NCBI GenBank assembly: GCA_029287645.1
Contig: JARFQS010000147.1
Coordinates: forward strand, 1 to 5,748
From: Thermoanaerobaculia bacterium
GTDB taxonomy: Bacteria; Acidobacteriota; Thermoanaerobaculia; Multivoradales; JAHEKO01
Length of the DNA: 5,748 nucleotides
Direction of reading: 5' to 3'
In this document: in pieces, positions 1-5,748 of the stretch
Position numbering within the stretch: the first letter of the stretch is position 1
How the letters are laid out: every line of letters begins with the position of its first letter
The notes under the pieces: generated by a model
Told to the model about the DNA's origin: nothing
What the model saw: the letters and a program-made list of their open reading frames with translations, nothing else
Databases searched by the model: none
Position numbers and translations under genes: made by a program

Positions 1-1508
1 CCTCCTGGGAAGATCTCTCGGACGGCACTCACGGGCTACCGAACGACTCCAACGGAGGAATGCGGGTAGCTGTGGCGACCAGTGACTCGAGCATCATGTA
101 TGCGGCGCTCAGGACACCGAAGAGAGCCGGGATCGACCCCATCCCACGCCTCTGGCAGCTCTACCGGAGCTCCGACGGCGGCACGACCTGGCAGCTCAAG
201 CAGTCGAAGCTCGCGGAGTTGCGCAGCACACTCGGGTACTGGGAGAACTGGTACAACGCCTATGTGGCCGTCGATCCACTCCTTCCAAACACCATCTATC
301 TGGGCAACATCCAGGCCTATCGCTCCGATGACGGCGGAGACACCCTGATTCGGATCCTCGATATCCACGACGATCAGCACTCTCTCGCGTTTCACCCGGA
401 CGATCCGCAGACCGTCTTCTTCACGGGTGACGGAGGGATCTTCCGATGCACGAATCGCGGCGCCTCCTGCTCGTCGCTCAATGAGGGACTGCGGGTGACC
501 ATGTTCTACGACGTGGCGACCGCCGCCTTGGATCCCAGCAGGATGATCGGTGGCACCCAGGACAATGGAACCATCCGCTTCGATGGCAGTGATGTCTGGG
601 ACATGATCCGCGGAGGCGACGGTCGCTACAGTGAGATCGATCCCTTCGATTCCGATACCCTGTACTCACAGCATCAGTACCTGGGCAGCACCCTCAAAAC
701 AGACGACGGCTCCGCGAGCGCGCCGAAATGGTACGCGGCCCCGGGATTGCCATCCGACAAGCTGGTCCAGGGGATCTCCTACCTGTTCATCCACCCGAAC
801 GATTCCGACGTGATCCTGGGAGCGGGCCCGAAGGTCTACGAGCACTCCAGCGCCTCGAGTGACTGGTCGAAGTGCCCGGGTTGCCCACCCTGGAGCGACA
901 TCGGCCCCGCCTCTGCCGGTAGCAGTGTCCGGCGCGTGGCTATCGATCCGACCTCGAATCGGTACTTCGCGGGCCTGGCGAATGGACAGCTATGGGTCTC
1001 CGAGTCGATGTCTTCTGCCTGGGCTCAGGTCTTTTCGCATCCGACTGGAAGACCGATCACCGGAATCTCCATCGACCCGTGGGATGCCAATCGAATCTTT
1101 CTCACCTTCGAAGGCTGGGGCAAGACCAACGGCCCCCTGCGCGTCTGGATGATCGAGAGGATCGTGGTCGCACCCGATCGGAGTGAGGATCTCGTCTACT
1201 GGCAGGCGACGAACATCACCGGCAACCTGCCGGCCGGCTCCGCACTCGGATCGGGCCATCGACAGTCCGACATGGTGGCTGCTCACCCAGGGCAGGTCGA
1301 CACGATCTTCGTGGCAACGAACCGGGGCGTCTATCGGGGCCGTGGAACCTATGCAGACTCCAAGTGGACCTGGAACTGGGATGCCTACGACTGCCAGCTA
1401 CCCTGGGCCCAGTTCACAGACCTGGAGATCCATCCGGTGACCTTCTACCTCTTCGCTGCTACCTATGGGAGAGGACTCTGGGCGACGCCGCTACCGGCGC
1501 CTGACTAG
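1..1508 (+). CDS. BNR/Asp-box (sortilin-like) beta-propeller protein, 5'-truncated by the window
   Basis: The frame is open from base 3 to the TAG at 1506-1508. The codons before the first Met at 60 read as good family sequence (WEDLSDGTHGLPN), so that Met is internal and the true start lies outside. Numbered from that Met, a canonical Asp-box SSDGGTTW lies at 37-44. A second repeat, YRSDDGGDT, follows, then a degenerate one after GDGGIF. The GGTQDNGT signature at 164-171 and the terminal AATYGRGLWA are typical of VPS10/sortilin-like BNR-repeat proteins often annotated as glycosyl hydrolase or sialidase-like. Such proteins form large, usually secreted propellers. A signal peptide cannot be checked because the N-terminus is missing. 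A CPGC pair at 272-275 could form a disulfide. No sorting domain follows the propeller. No catalytic function can be assigned, and a scaffold or binding role is as likely as hydrolysis. It converges on the cyclophilin gene. Confidence 0.85.
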   Translation, partial: SWEDLSDGTHGLPNDSNGGMRVAVATSDSSIMYAALRTPKRAGIDPIPRLWQLYRSSDGGTTWQLKQSKLAELRSTLGYWENWYNAYVAVDPLLPNTIYLGNIQAYRSDDGGDTLIRILDIHDDQHSLAFHPDDPQTVFFTGDGGIFRCTNRGASCSSLNEGLRVTMFYDVATAALDPSRMIGGTQDNGTIRFDGSDVWDMIRGGDGRYSEIDPFDSDTLYSQHQYLGSTLKTDDGSASAPKWYAAPGLPSDKLVQGISYLFIHPNDSDVILGAGPKVYEHSSASSDWSKCPGCPPWSDIGPASAGSSVRRVAIDPTSNRYFAGLANGQLWVSESMSSAWAQVFSHPTGRPITGISIDPWDANRIFLTFEGWGKTNGPLRVWMIERIVVAPDRSEDLVYWQATNITGNLPAGSALGSGHRQSDMVAAHPGQVDTIFVATNRGVYRGRGTYADSKWTWNWDAYDCQLPWAQFTDLEIHPVTFYLFAATYGRGLWATPLPAPD

Positions 1509-1524
1509 GAACCCGGCTAGTCAG
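1501..1524. terminator. Perfect hairpin shared by two convergent stop codons; possible weak bidirectional terminator
   Basis: CTGACTAG (1501-1508) and CTAGTCAG (1517-1524) are exact reverse complements separated by 8 bases. The TAG of the upstream gene ends the left arm, and the TAG of the convergent cyclophilin gene (CTA on this strand) begins the right arm. Position between convergent genes suggests termination in both directions. No strong T-run follows on either side (only ATTT after the right arm), so an intrinsic terminator is not certain. Confidence 0.4.
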
Positions 1525-2428
1525 CCATTTCCCGAACCGGCAACGGAACGTTGCAGAGACCGATGCGGCCGGTCGGCGCGGCGAACCAGGATTCGTGCCG
1601 ATTGCGCCGAGACTCGATCAGGGCCTCGAAAGTCGGGGTGTCTGTGCGCAGCACCTCCAGGTCCTGCCACTCGGACTGTGGGATCTCACTGCCGAGCCGC
1701 ATCGATGCAATTTCCACGAACTGCTCGGGGGCCTCGTAGAATCCCAACGGCCCCGTTCCGCGAGGCAGGGTCGACAAAACCTCGATCCCCTGCAGCACTC
1801 TGCCGACGAGGGTCACATTGAGATCGAGGTGCCGCGGGGCATGCCCGATGACGACGTACATCTCGCCTCCATTGCCCGAGTCGAGTGCGACGTCCCGGCC
1901 CACTCCGACCATCCCGTAGCAGTGCGTCAGCCACATGCGACCGGACTCCGGGTCGGCCGCCACCGGGAAGCCGCCCGCAAATCCCACCTGAGGCGCATAG
2001 GCATCACCATCTTCGAGCAGGGTGACCGGCAGGTCATCACTCGAGGACCGATCGAACTCTGGCTCCAGCGTGGCTCGGGCCTTTTTCACCGGCTTGCGGT
2101 CCTCTGGATCCTCGGCGGGATCCCCCCACTGCACCACGTAGTTGTCCTGCGAACGGACCACGACCAGATCGTCGTAGAACCGCTCCGCAACCAGAGCCTT
2201 GATGTTGGCGACATGCTCGGGCGCGAACTCGGGCGCCAGCGCCATGATCACCCGACCGCCGGGCAAGTCCAGCACCAAAGCCTTATCCGGATCTAGCCGC
2301 TGCCAATCCGATGGAGAGGAGCTCGCGAGGACCTCCGACATCGTCGGAGGCGTGGGCACCTCCTCCGCAAAGGCCGACACCGGCAGGAGAAGCAGCAAGC
2401 TGAGAACTGGCAGGGCTTTGATCATCAT
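1517..2428 (-). CDS. Exported cyclophilin-type peptidyl-prolyl cis-trans isomerase, divergent subfamily
   Basis: A 303-residue protein. Residues 1-21 form a Sec signal peptide (short basic start, Leu-rich core, AFA cleavage motif before Glu22), so the protein should act in the periplasm. Residues about 50-225 are a cyclophilin fold: LPGGRVIMALAPEFAPEHV, then VVRSQDNYVVQWGDP (88-104) with Arg92 and Gln100 matching human CypA Arg55 and Gln63. Later come CYGMVGVGRD (170-179) and VVIGHAPRHLDLNVTLVGRV (192-211). The expected Phe113, Trp121 and His126 positions appear to be Tyr191, His200 and Val205. A roughly 60-residue insertion (105-167) and a C-terminal extension with CNVPLPVR make it longer than the usual 160-190 residues. 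The first of two adjacent ATGs is preferred because GAGGA lies 7 nt upstream (2436-2440). I infer a folding catalyst for exported proteins; reduced or altered isomerase activity is possible. Confidence 0.85.
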   Translation of the reverse strand: MMIKALPVLSLLLLLPVSAFAEEVPTPPTMSEVLASSSPSDWQRLDPDKALVLDLPGGRVIMALAPEFAPEHVANIKALVAERFYDDLVVVRSQDNYVVQWGDPAEDPEDRKPVKKARATLEPEFDRSSSDDLPVTLLEDGDAYAPQVGFAGGFPVAADPESGRMWLTHCYGMVGVGRDVALDSGNGGEMYVVIGHAPRHLDLNVTLVGRVLQGIEVLSTLPRGTGPLGFYEAPEQFVEIASMRLGSEIPQSEWQDLEVLRTDTPTFEALIESRRNRHESWFAAPTGRIGLCNVPLPVREMAD

Positions 2429-2520
2429 CTCTGAATCCTCACAGATGCGCGTTCGGTGAAAACCTTACTTTACTCCCTCCTCATCTACAGCTATGGGTGG
2501 TCGACAGGTGATGCCAGGGG

Positions 2521-2576
2521 ATGTAGGGGCGTCCCTTGCGGGCGCCCGCGGGAGGGGGCAAGCCCCTCCCCTACAT
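2521..2576. repeat. Two-unit palindromic REP/BIME-like element
   Basis: The 56-bp element is bounded by perfect 9-bp inverted arms, ATGTAGGGG (2521-2529) and CCCCTACAT (2568-2576), and centres on CGCG (2547-2550). Each half folds as its own GC-rich hairpin of 8 pairs with one bulged base: 2527-2547 with loop TTGC, and 2550-2570 with loop CAAG. The halves share ATGTAGGGG and a CTTGC core but differ in the stem, and the differences are compensated. The right half (2550-2576) recurs exactly, in inverted orientation, inside the kinase gene. Placement between co-directional genes is typical of REP-like elements. It could also act in mRNA stability or attenuation between kinase and cyclophilin. No mobilising RAYT-type transposase is in the window. 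Confidence 0.75.
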
Positions 2577-2600
2577 TTCCCGGACAGGCCGCCGGCCGAT

Positions 2601-2622
2601 GCCTACTCCTCCTGGAGTAGGC
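2601..2622 (-). terminator. Perfect 9-bp hairpin over the kinase stop codon
   Basis: GCCTACTCC (2601-2609) and GGAGTAGGC (2614-2622) are exact reverse complements around a 4-base loop. The kinase stop codon (2603-2605) lies in the arm, so the last codons and the stop fold together in the mRNA. No T-run follows on the minus strand, so it may protect the 3' end, or assist Rho-dependent termination, rather than be a classic intrinsic terminator. Confidence 0.4.
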
Positions 2623-5377
2623 GTGTCCAATTCTGGACGAGAGTCATTGGCGCGGCTTCTCCCAGATCGTCGAATTGGTTGATCAGGAAGCTCTCGCCGT
2701 CAGGCATCACCTGGAAGGGGTAGTCGTTGTTGATGGGATACCGGACTCTGAAAAGGGGCTGGGGATCCCCGATTACGACATCTTCGTCGAGGCTCAGGTC
2801 GACTGCCATCAGCTCGCTTCGAGAGCTCACATAGAAGAGCTTCTCGCCGCTCGGATGCCACATCGGATGCAGGCCTCCATCGGTCGAGACTTGAAACTTT
2901 CCACCTTCGCCGGACAGAGAAACTATGAATATCTGAAAGTTCCCAGACTCCCCCGAGCTGTAGGCGAGCCATCGTCCATCGGGTGAGAAGTGGCCATCTC
3001 CTTCATAGAACGGGCTCTGAATCAGCGTAGTGAGCTTCTGCTCTTGAAGGTCGTAGACCACGATGTCCAGATCGGTCTCTCGATTCTGCATGTCCATGGA
3101 GATGTAGCGGCCGTCCGCAGACCAGTCCCAGGCCATCAGGTCGGCGAGGTCGGGCTTCTCCTCCAGCTCGAGAACCAGCTCCTCTTGGCCCAGACCGGAG
3201 GAGAGCTTCCGAAATACCTGGTGGATTCCGGTTCGGTTCGTGGTGTAGAGGATCCACTTGTCGTCCGGGGACCAGAGCGGCGAGAAGTGATCCCCGTCCT
3301 CGAACGTGAACCGGGTGGCTGTACCTCGTGCGAGGTCCCGAACCCAGATGGTGGTGTTGTCCGCACCACGGAAGGCGGCCCTCCTGCCGTCGTGACTCAG
3401 CGCCACTTGACTGTGAAGAGCGGCAGGGGAAGGCTCGCCGAGCACTGTGCCCTTCATGTCCATGTGGTAGAGGCGGGTCATCGCTCCCGTACTCGCTCCT
3501 GACTGATAGGCCAGACTTCCCGTCTGCGAGAGAGAGAAGACGGAGTACTCGTTTCCCGTGTAGGCCACGTCTTCCGCGATCGGGACCGGGTCACCCTCCA
3601 CGTTGAGCGAGTCAGCATCGAATCCGATGACCATCAAGCTTCCATCTCGCCAGAACAGGAGATGACCCGAAGGCGAGTAGACGACCGAGGAGTTGGCATC
3701 CATGATTGGCGTCCGCTCTCCAGTCTCGAGCGAGACGACCTCGATTCGACTCTCGTCGTAGCGACTGCCACCCTCGGCTGTCTGCGACAGAAACAACACA
3801 TGCTCGCCGTCGGGAAGAATGAAAGGGAATCGATGTGCGGTCTCGCCGCGCTCCATGTCGGCCTGGGTCAGCTCCACCGACTCACCACCCGCGGCTGGGA
3901 CGACTGAGAGACCGCCCCGAAAGTCGGGCGAGTAGACAATCCTTCCGTCTGGGCCCCAGGTACCGCCCCGGCCTTCCTTGACCGACGCCAGCGTCTGGAT
4001 CGGTCCTCCGGTCGCCGCAACTCGCTTCAGATCTCCCCCGCCCATGAACCCCAGATTCCGGCTGTCGGGCGACCAGAAGGGATAGATGGCTCCCTCCGTG
4101 CCTTCCAGAAGCCTCGGTGTCGAGCTCGCCAGTGATCGAACCCACAGCCGACGAATGCCGTCCTCACCCAGGGCGACCAGAGCCACCTCGGCACCGTCTG
4201 GAGAGAATGCCAGGCCACTGGTGACATCCAGAGTCGTCCCGGAGGGTGCCAGGATCGCGCTCTCGACAAGGGGTGGCGACGATGCCTCCTCTTCTCCCAA
4301 CAGCCACAGAGCACCCAGCAGCAGAGCGAGCACCATCGCCGATGCGGCTATCACCCACGGTAGCTTCGATGATTGCGTCGGCTCGACCTCAGCCGGTGCA
4401 GCGGCTCCGAACGAGCTCAACAGTGTCGAGGCCACGCCTCCCGACTCGAGTGTCGCCAGGGCGACTCTCGCCTCGCCGATGTCGCGCAGTCGAGACTTCG
4501 GATCGCGATCCAGGCAGCGAGCCAACAAGGCCCGGGTTGTTTGAGGAACGGTGTTCGGCAGTGCTTCACCATCGATCTCATCCCGCAACACCGCGGCCAG
4601 CGTGTCGGAGACCGAGTCGCCCCGAAAGAGACGCTGCCCGGTCAGCATCTCCCAGAGAACGACCCCGAAGGCCCAGACGTCGGCCCTTCGGTCGGCCTCG
4701 ATTCCTTTGGCCTGCTCCGGGCTCCTGTACGCTGCCGTGCCCAGCAAGACACCCGCGGTCGTCATCTGCGCCGTAAGTGTGGGCGACATCGAAAGGCCTT
4801 GGCTTTCGGAACCCGCAGCCTGCGACTCCAACGCCTTTGCGAGTCCGAAATCGAGGACCTTGACCTGTCCGTCTGGAGTGACCTTGATATTGCCGGGCTT
4901 CAGGTCCCTATGGATGATGCCCTGCTCGTGCGCGGCCTCCAACGCTTCGGCGATCTGCCTCGCGATGGGAACGGCTTCGTCGACCGACATGGCACCTCGT
5001 GCCAACCGCTGAGACAGGTCCTCGCCGGAGGCGAGCTCCATGACGAGGAAATGGACGGATGGTCGTGGGGTCCTGGGGTCCTGGGGTCCTGACGGTTCGT
5101 TCAGATCTCCCGATGTAGGGGAGGGGCTTGCCCCCTCCCACTCGGTGTGTTCAAAGGAGTAGATGGCCGCGATGTGCGGATGATTGAGCGACGCGAGAAC
5201 TTTCGCTTCGCGCTCGAAGCGGGCGAGGCGCTCGGCATCGGCGGCCACGGCCTCGGGCAGCACCTTGATCGCCACGTCGCGACCCAGCTTCGTGTCTTCG
5301 GCCCGATACACCTCCCCCATGCCGCCTTCACCCAGCTTGTCTGTGATCTTGAAGTGGGAAAGTGTCGATCCAATCAT
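2603..5377 (-). CDS. Membrane-anchored Ser/Thr protein kinase with C-terminal TolB/PD40-type beta-propeller
   Basis: A 924-residue protein from the ATG at 5377. That start is preferred over an in-frame TTG at 5383 because AGGA (5385-5388) lies 7 nt from the ATG but only 1 nt from the TTG, and the family typically starts MIG-TLSHF. Residues about 9-290 are a Hanks-type kinase: glycine loop GEGGMGEV (16-23), VAIK Lys38, helix-C Glu57, HRDLKPGN (156-163), DFG (176-178), SPE (219-221). All key catalytic residues are present. One membrane segment (about 340-360) has Lys before it and Glu-rich sequence after it, placing the kinase in the cytoplasm and the rest outside. From about 390 to the end, PD40-like blades recur (FSPDG at 391-395, WSPDS at 435-439, later WSPDD, WSADG, FSPDG and WHPSG). 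I infer an envelope sensor kinase; ligand and substrates are unknown. An unusual insertion of about 30 residues (roughly 78-108) in the beta4-beta5 loop is encoded by two repeat families. Confidence 0.93.
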   Translation of the reverse strand: MIGSTLSHFKITDKLGEGGMGEVYRAEDTKLGRDVAIKVLPEAVAADAERLARFEREAKVLASLNHPHIAAIYSFEHTEWEGASPSPTSGDLNEPSGPQDPRTPRPSVHFLVMELASGEDLSQRLARGAMSVDEAVPIARQIAEALEAAHEQGIIHRDLKPGNIKVTPDGQVKVLDFGLAKALESQAAGSESQGLSMSPTLTAQMTTAGVLLGTAAYRSPEQAKGIEADRRADVWAFGVVLWEMLTGQRLFRGDSVSDTLAAVLRDEIDGEALPNTVPQTTRALLARCLDRDPKSRLRDIGEARVALATLESGGVASTLLSSFGAAAPAEVEPTQSSKLPWVIAASAMVLALLLGALWLLGEEEASSPPLVESAILAPSGTTLDVTSGLAFSPDGAEVALVALGEDGIRRLWVRSLASSTPRLLEGTEGAIYPFWSPDSRNLGFMGGGDLKRVAATGGPIQTLASVKEGRGGTWGPDGRIVYSPDFRGGLSVVPAAGGESVELTQADMERGETAHRFPFILPDGEHVLFLSQTAEGGSRYDESRIEVVSLETGERTPIMDANSSVVYSPSGHLLFWRDGSLMVIGFDADSLNVEGDPVPIAEDVAYTGNEYSVFSLSQTGSLAYQSGASTGAMTRLYHMDMKGTVLGEPSPAALHSQVALSHDGRRAAFRGADNTTIWVRDLARGTATRFTFEDGDHFSPLWSPDDKWILYTTNRTGIHQVFRKLSSGLGQEELVLELEEKPDLADLMAWDWSADGRYISMDMQNRETDLDIVVYDLQEQKLTTLIQSPFYEGDGHFSPDGRWLAYSSGESGNFQIFIVSLSGEGGKFQVSTDGGLHPMWHPSGEKLFYVSSRSELMAVDLSLDEDVVIGDPQPLFRVRYPINNDYPFQVMPDGESFLINQFDDLGEAAPMTLVQNWTRLLQEE
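5061..5092. repeat. In-frame 8-bp tandem tract within the kinase gene
   Basis: Four in-register octamers: GGTCGTGG (5061), GGTCCTGG (5069), GGTCCTGG (5077) and GGTCCTGA (5085). Shifted by two bases, GGGGTCCT is repeated three times exactly (5067-5090). On the coding strand this gives residues 96-106 (SGPQDPRTPRP). The units differ by about one base from the GGTCTTGG/A octamers upstream of the same gene (5383-5478) and run in the same orientation. Because 8 is not a multiple of 3, gain or loss of one unit would shift the reading frame. Confidence 0.8.
5113..5139 (-). repeat. Single REP-like unit inside the kinase coding sequence
   Basis: These 27 bases are an exact reverse complement of 2550-2576, the right half of the intergenic palindromic element, and the identity stops at both ends. 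The unit can form the same hairpin. On the coding strand it is read as WEGASPSPTS (residues 80-89). All three minus-strand frames of the unit are open, and only one plus-strand frame has a stop, so it can sit in a gene without breaking it. It lies in the surface loop between kinase strands beta4 and beta5. Confidence 0.85.
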
Positions 5378-5382
5378 GTGCA

Positions 5383-5478
5383 AGTCCTAAGGTCTTGAGG
5401 TCTCGAGGTCTTGGGGTCTTGGGGTCTTGAGGTCTTGGCGTGTTGAGGGCCTAAGGGCGTAGAGGCGTAGAGGCTTGA
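5383..5478. repeat. Array of twelve 8-bp units upstream of the kinase gene
   Basis: Twelve consecutive octamers keep one register over 96 bp. Six of them (5391-5438) match GGTCTTGG/A with at most one change. The outer ones are degenerate (AGTCCTAA at 5383; CGTGTTGA, GGGCCTAA, GGGCGTAG, AGGCGTAG and AGGCTTGA from 5439 to 5478). The array ends 5 bp before the kinase ATG and would be transcribed as its leader, or would separate promoter and start. The decay from centre to edges suggests an old expansion with a recently homogenised core. Confidence 0.8.
5385..5390 (-). promoter_or_regulatory. Ribosome binding site of the kinase, embedded in the octamer array
   Basis: On the minus strand TTAGGA (5385-5390) precedes the ATG at 5377, leaving 7 nt between AGGA and the start, which is good spacing. 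The motif belongs to the last octamer (5383-5390), whose TCCT differs from the more common TCTT of neighbouring units. The same site is too close (1 nt) to serve the in-frame TTG at 5383, which decides the start in favour of the ATG. Confidence 0.6.
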
Positions 5479-5672
5479 GATTCAACTCAACGTGAAGGGG
5501 ACCAAGATAGCGCTTCGTCGCTACTCCGATGCACTCGGCCTGAGAGTGGGGGGATTCTACTGCACGGAATCGATCGTCGTGATGTCCACACCCCGCTATT
5601 CCTACCCATCGCCCGCTTCAGAGATATACAGCCAGATGAAGCACACTCCCCCGAGATCGGTTTGGGTATAGA
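5479..5672. other. Divergent intergenic region, promoters not identified
   Basis: Together with the octamer array this makes a gap of about 295 bp between the divergent kinase and YceH-like genes, so promoters in both directions are expected. I see no convincing -35/-10 pair on either strand. TATACA (5625-5630) and TATAGA (5667-5672) are AT-rich candidates for -10 boxes of the rightward gene, but neither has a recognisable -35 box. A short dyad, TTGAG-ATTCAA-CTCAA (5475-5490), adjoins the array and is too weak to call an operator. No RNA gene or small coding region is supported. Confidence 0.5.
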
Positions 5673-5748
5673 GTGACAGGGATCAAGCGAACGATTCGCG
5701 AACTTGACTCCACCGAAGTGCGGGTACTCTGCTCGTTGAAGGAAAAAG
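5673..5748 (+). CDS. N-terminus of a probable YceH/DUF480-family protein, cut by the window end
   Basis: A frame opening with GTG at 5673 runs to the window end and gives 25 residues plus one base of the next codon. Residues 11-25 (LDSTEVRVLCSLKEK) resemble the start of the YceH/DUF480 family, where a motif of the type L-x-x-x-E-x-R-V-L-x-x-L-x-E-K begins the first winged-helix domain; E. coli YceH is about 215 residues. The frame is open back to a stop at 5637-5639 with no ATG in between, so GTG is the best start, although no clear Shine-Dalgarno precedes it. Function in this family is poorly defined; it is conserved and soluble. It is transcribed divergently from the kinase. Because only 25 residues are visible, the assignment is tentative. 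Confidence 0.5.
   Translation, partial: MTGIKRTIRELDSTEVRVLCSLKEK

Noticed and set aside
60..62. ATG at 60 as the true start of the BNR protein
   Set aside because: The frame upstream is open to the window edge and continues the family pattern (WEDLSDGTHGLPN), and the protein would otherwise lack its N-terminal half and any export signal.
36..395. Minus-strand open frame of 119 codons near the left edge
   Set aside because: It overlaps the BNR-propeller frame, which carries clear Asp-box motifs and stays open to the window edge. The opposite frame has no supporting motif.
1595..2296. Plus-strand open frame of 233 codons opposite the cyclophilin gene
   Set aside because: It lies wholly antisense to a well-supported exported cyclophilin. 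Its translation shows no recognisable domain, and long antisense frames are common in GC-rich genes.
2521..2576. CRISPR repeat or intrinsic terminator as explanation of the palindromic element
   Set aside because: There is no spacer-repeat periodicity and no T-tract after either hairpin. The exact second copy within a coding gene fits a dispersed repeat instead.
4373..5092. Plus-strand open frame of 239 codons opposite the kinase domain
   Set aside because: It is antisense to codons for the kinase catalytic core, its product is Arg-rich with no family pattern, and it is best explained as a shadow of GC-biased codons.
5381..5383. TTG at 5383 as the kinase start
   Set aside because: The Shine-Dalgarno AGGA is only 1 nt away from it but 7 nt from the ATG at 5377, and family members start at the equivalent of that ATG.
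5383..5478. Octamer array as a CRISPR array or iteron-type origin
   Set aside because: The units are directly abutting 8-mers with no spacers, shorter than typical iterons, with no replication initiator gene or AT-rich region beside them.
5475..5490. Short dyad TTGAG-ATTCAA-CTCAA as a repressor operator
   Set aside because: Five-base arms are easily found by chance, and there is no regulator gene or positioned promoter to support it.

Overview
This is a GC-rich window that looks like a chromosomal segment of an environmental Gram-negative bacterium. The best clue is the large gene for a membrane-anchored Hanks-type Ser/Thr kinase fused to an extracytoplasmic TolB/PD40-type beta-propeller. 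That architecture is especially abundant in Acidobacteriota and also occurs in Gemmatimonadota, Myxococcota and similar phyla. The Sec-exported cyclophilin and the BNR/Asp-box propeller protein fit such an organism. The phylum is an inference.

Layout. Positions 1-1508 (+) hold the C-terminal part of a BNR/Asp-box (sortilin-like) beta-propeller protein whose start lies upstream of the window. It converges on an exported divergent cyclophilin-type peptidyl-prolyl isomerase (1517-2428, -). Only 8 bp separate the two stop codons, and both sit in the arms of one perfect inverted repeat. A 174-bp gap (2429-2602) carries a two-unit palindromic REP-like element (2521-2576). It is followed by the kinase/propeller gene (2603-5377, -), whose stop codon also lies in a perfect hairpin. 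Upstream of the kinase, 5378-5672 is non-coding. It begins with twelve in-register 8-bp units (5383-5478), and the unit nearest the kinase supplies its Shine-Dalgarno sequence. At the right edge a divergent gene begins (5673 to the window end, +) whose first 25 residues resemble the N-terminus of the YceH/DUF480 family.

The kinase and cyclophilin genes are co-directional and could be transcribed together, but the 174-bp spacer with its repeats argues against tight coupling. No defence system, CRISPR array, transposase, tRNA or rRNA is visible. The strongest unusual signal is repeat invasion of the kinase gene. A 27-bp segment identical to half of the intergenic REP-like element, plus a short tract of the same octamer family found upstream of the gene, are both read in frame within the kinase domain. 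They form an extra segment of about 30 residues in the loop between strands beta4 and beta5. The octamer part could in principle act as a frame-shifting switch.
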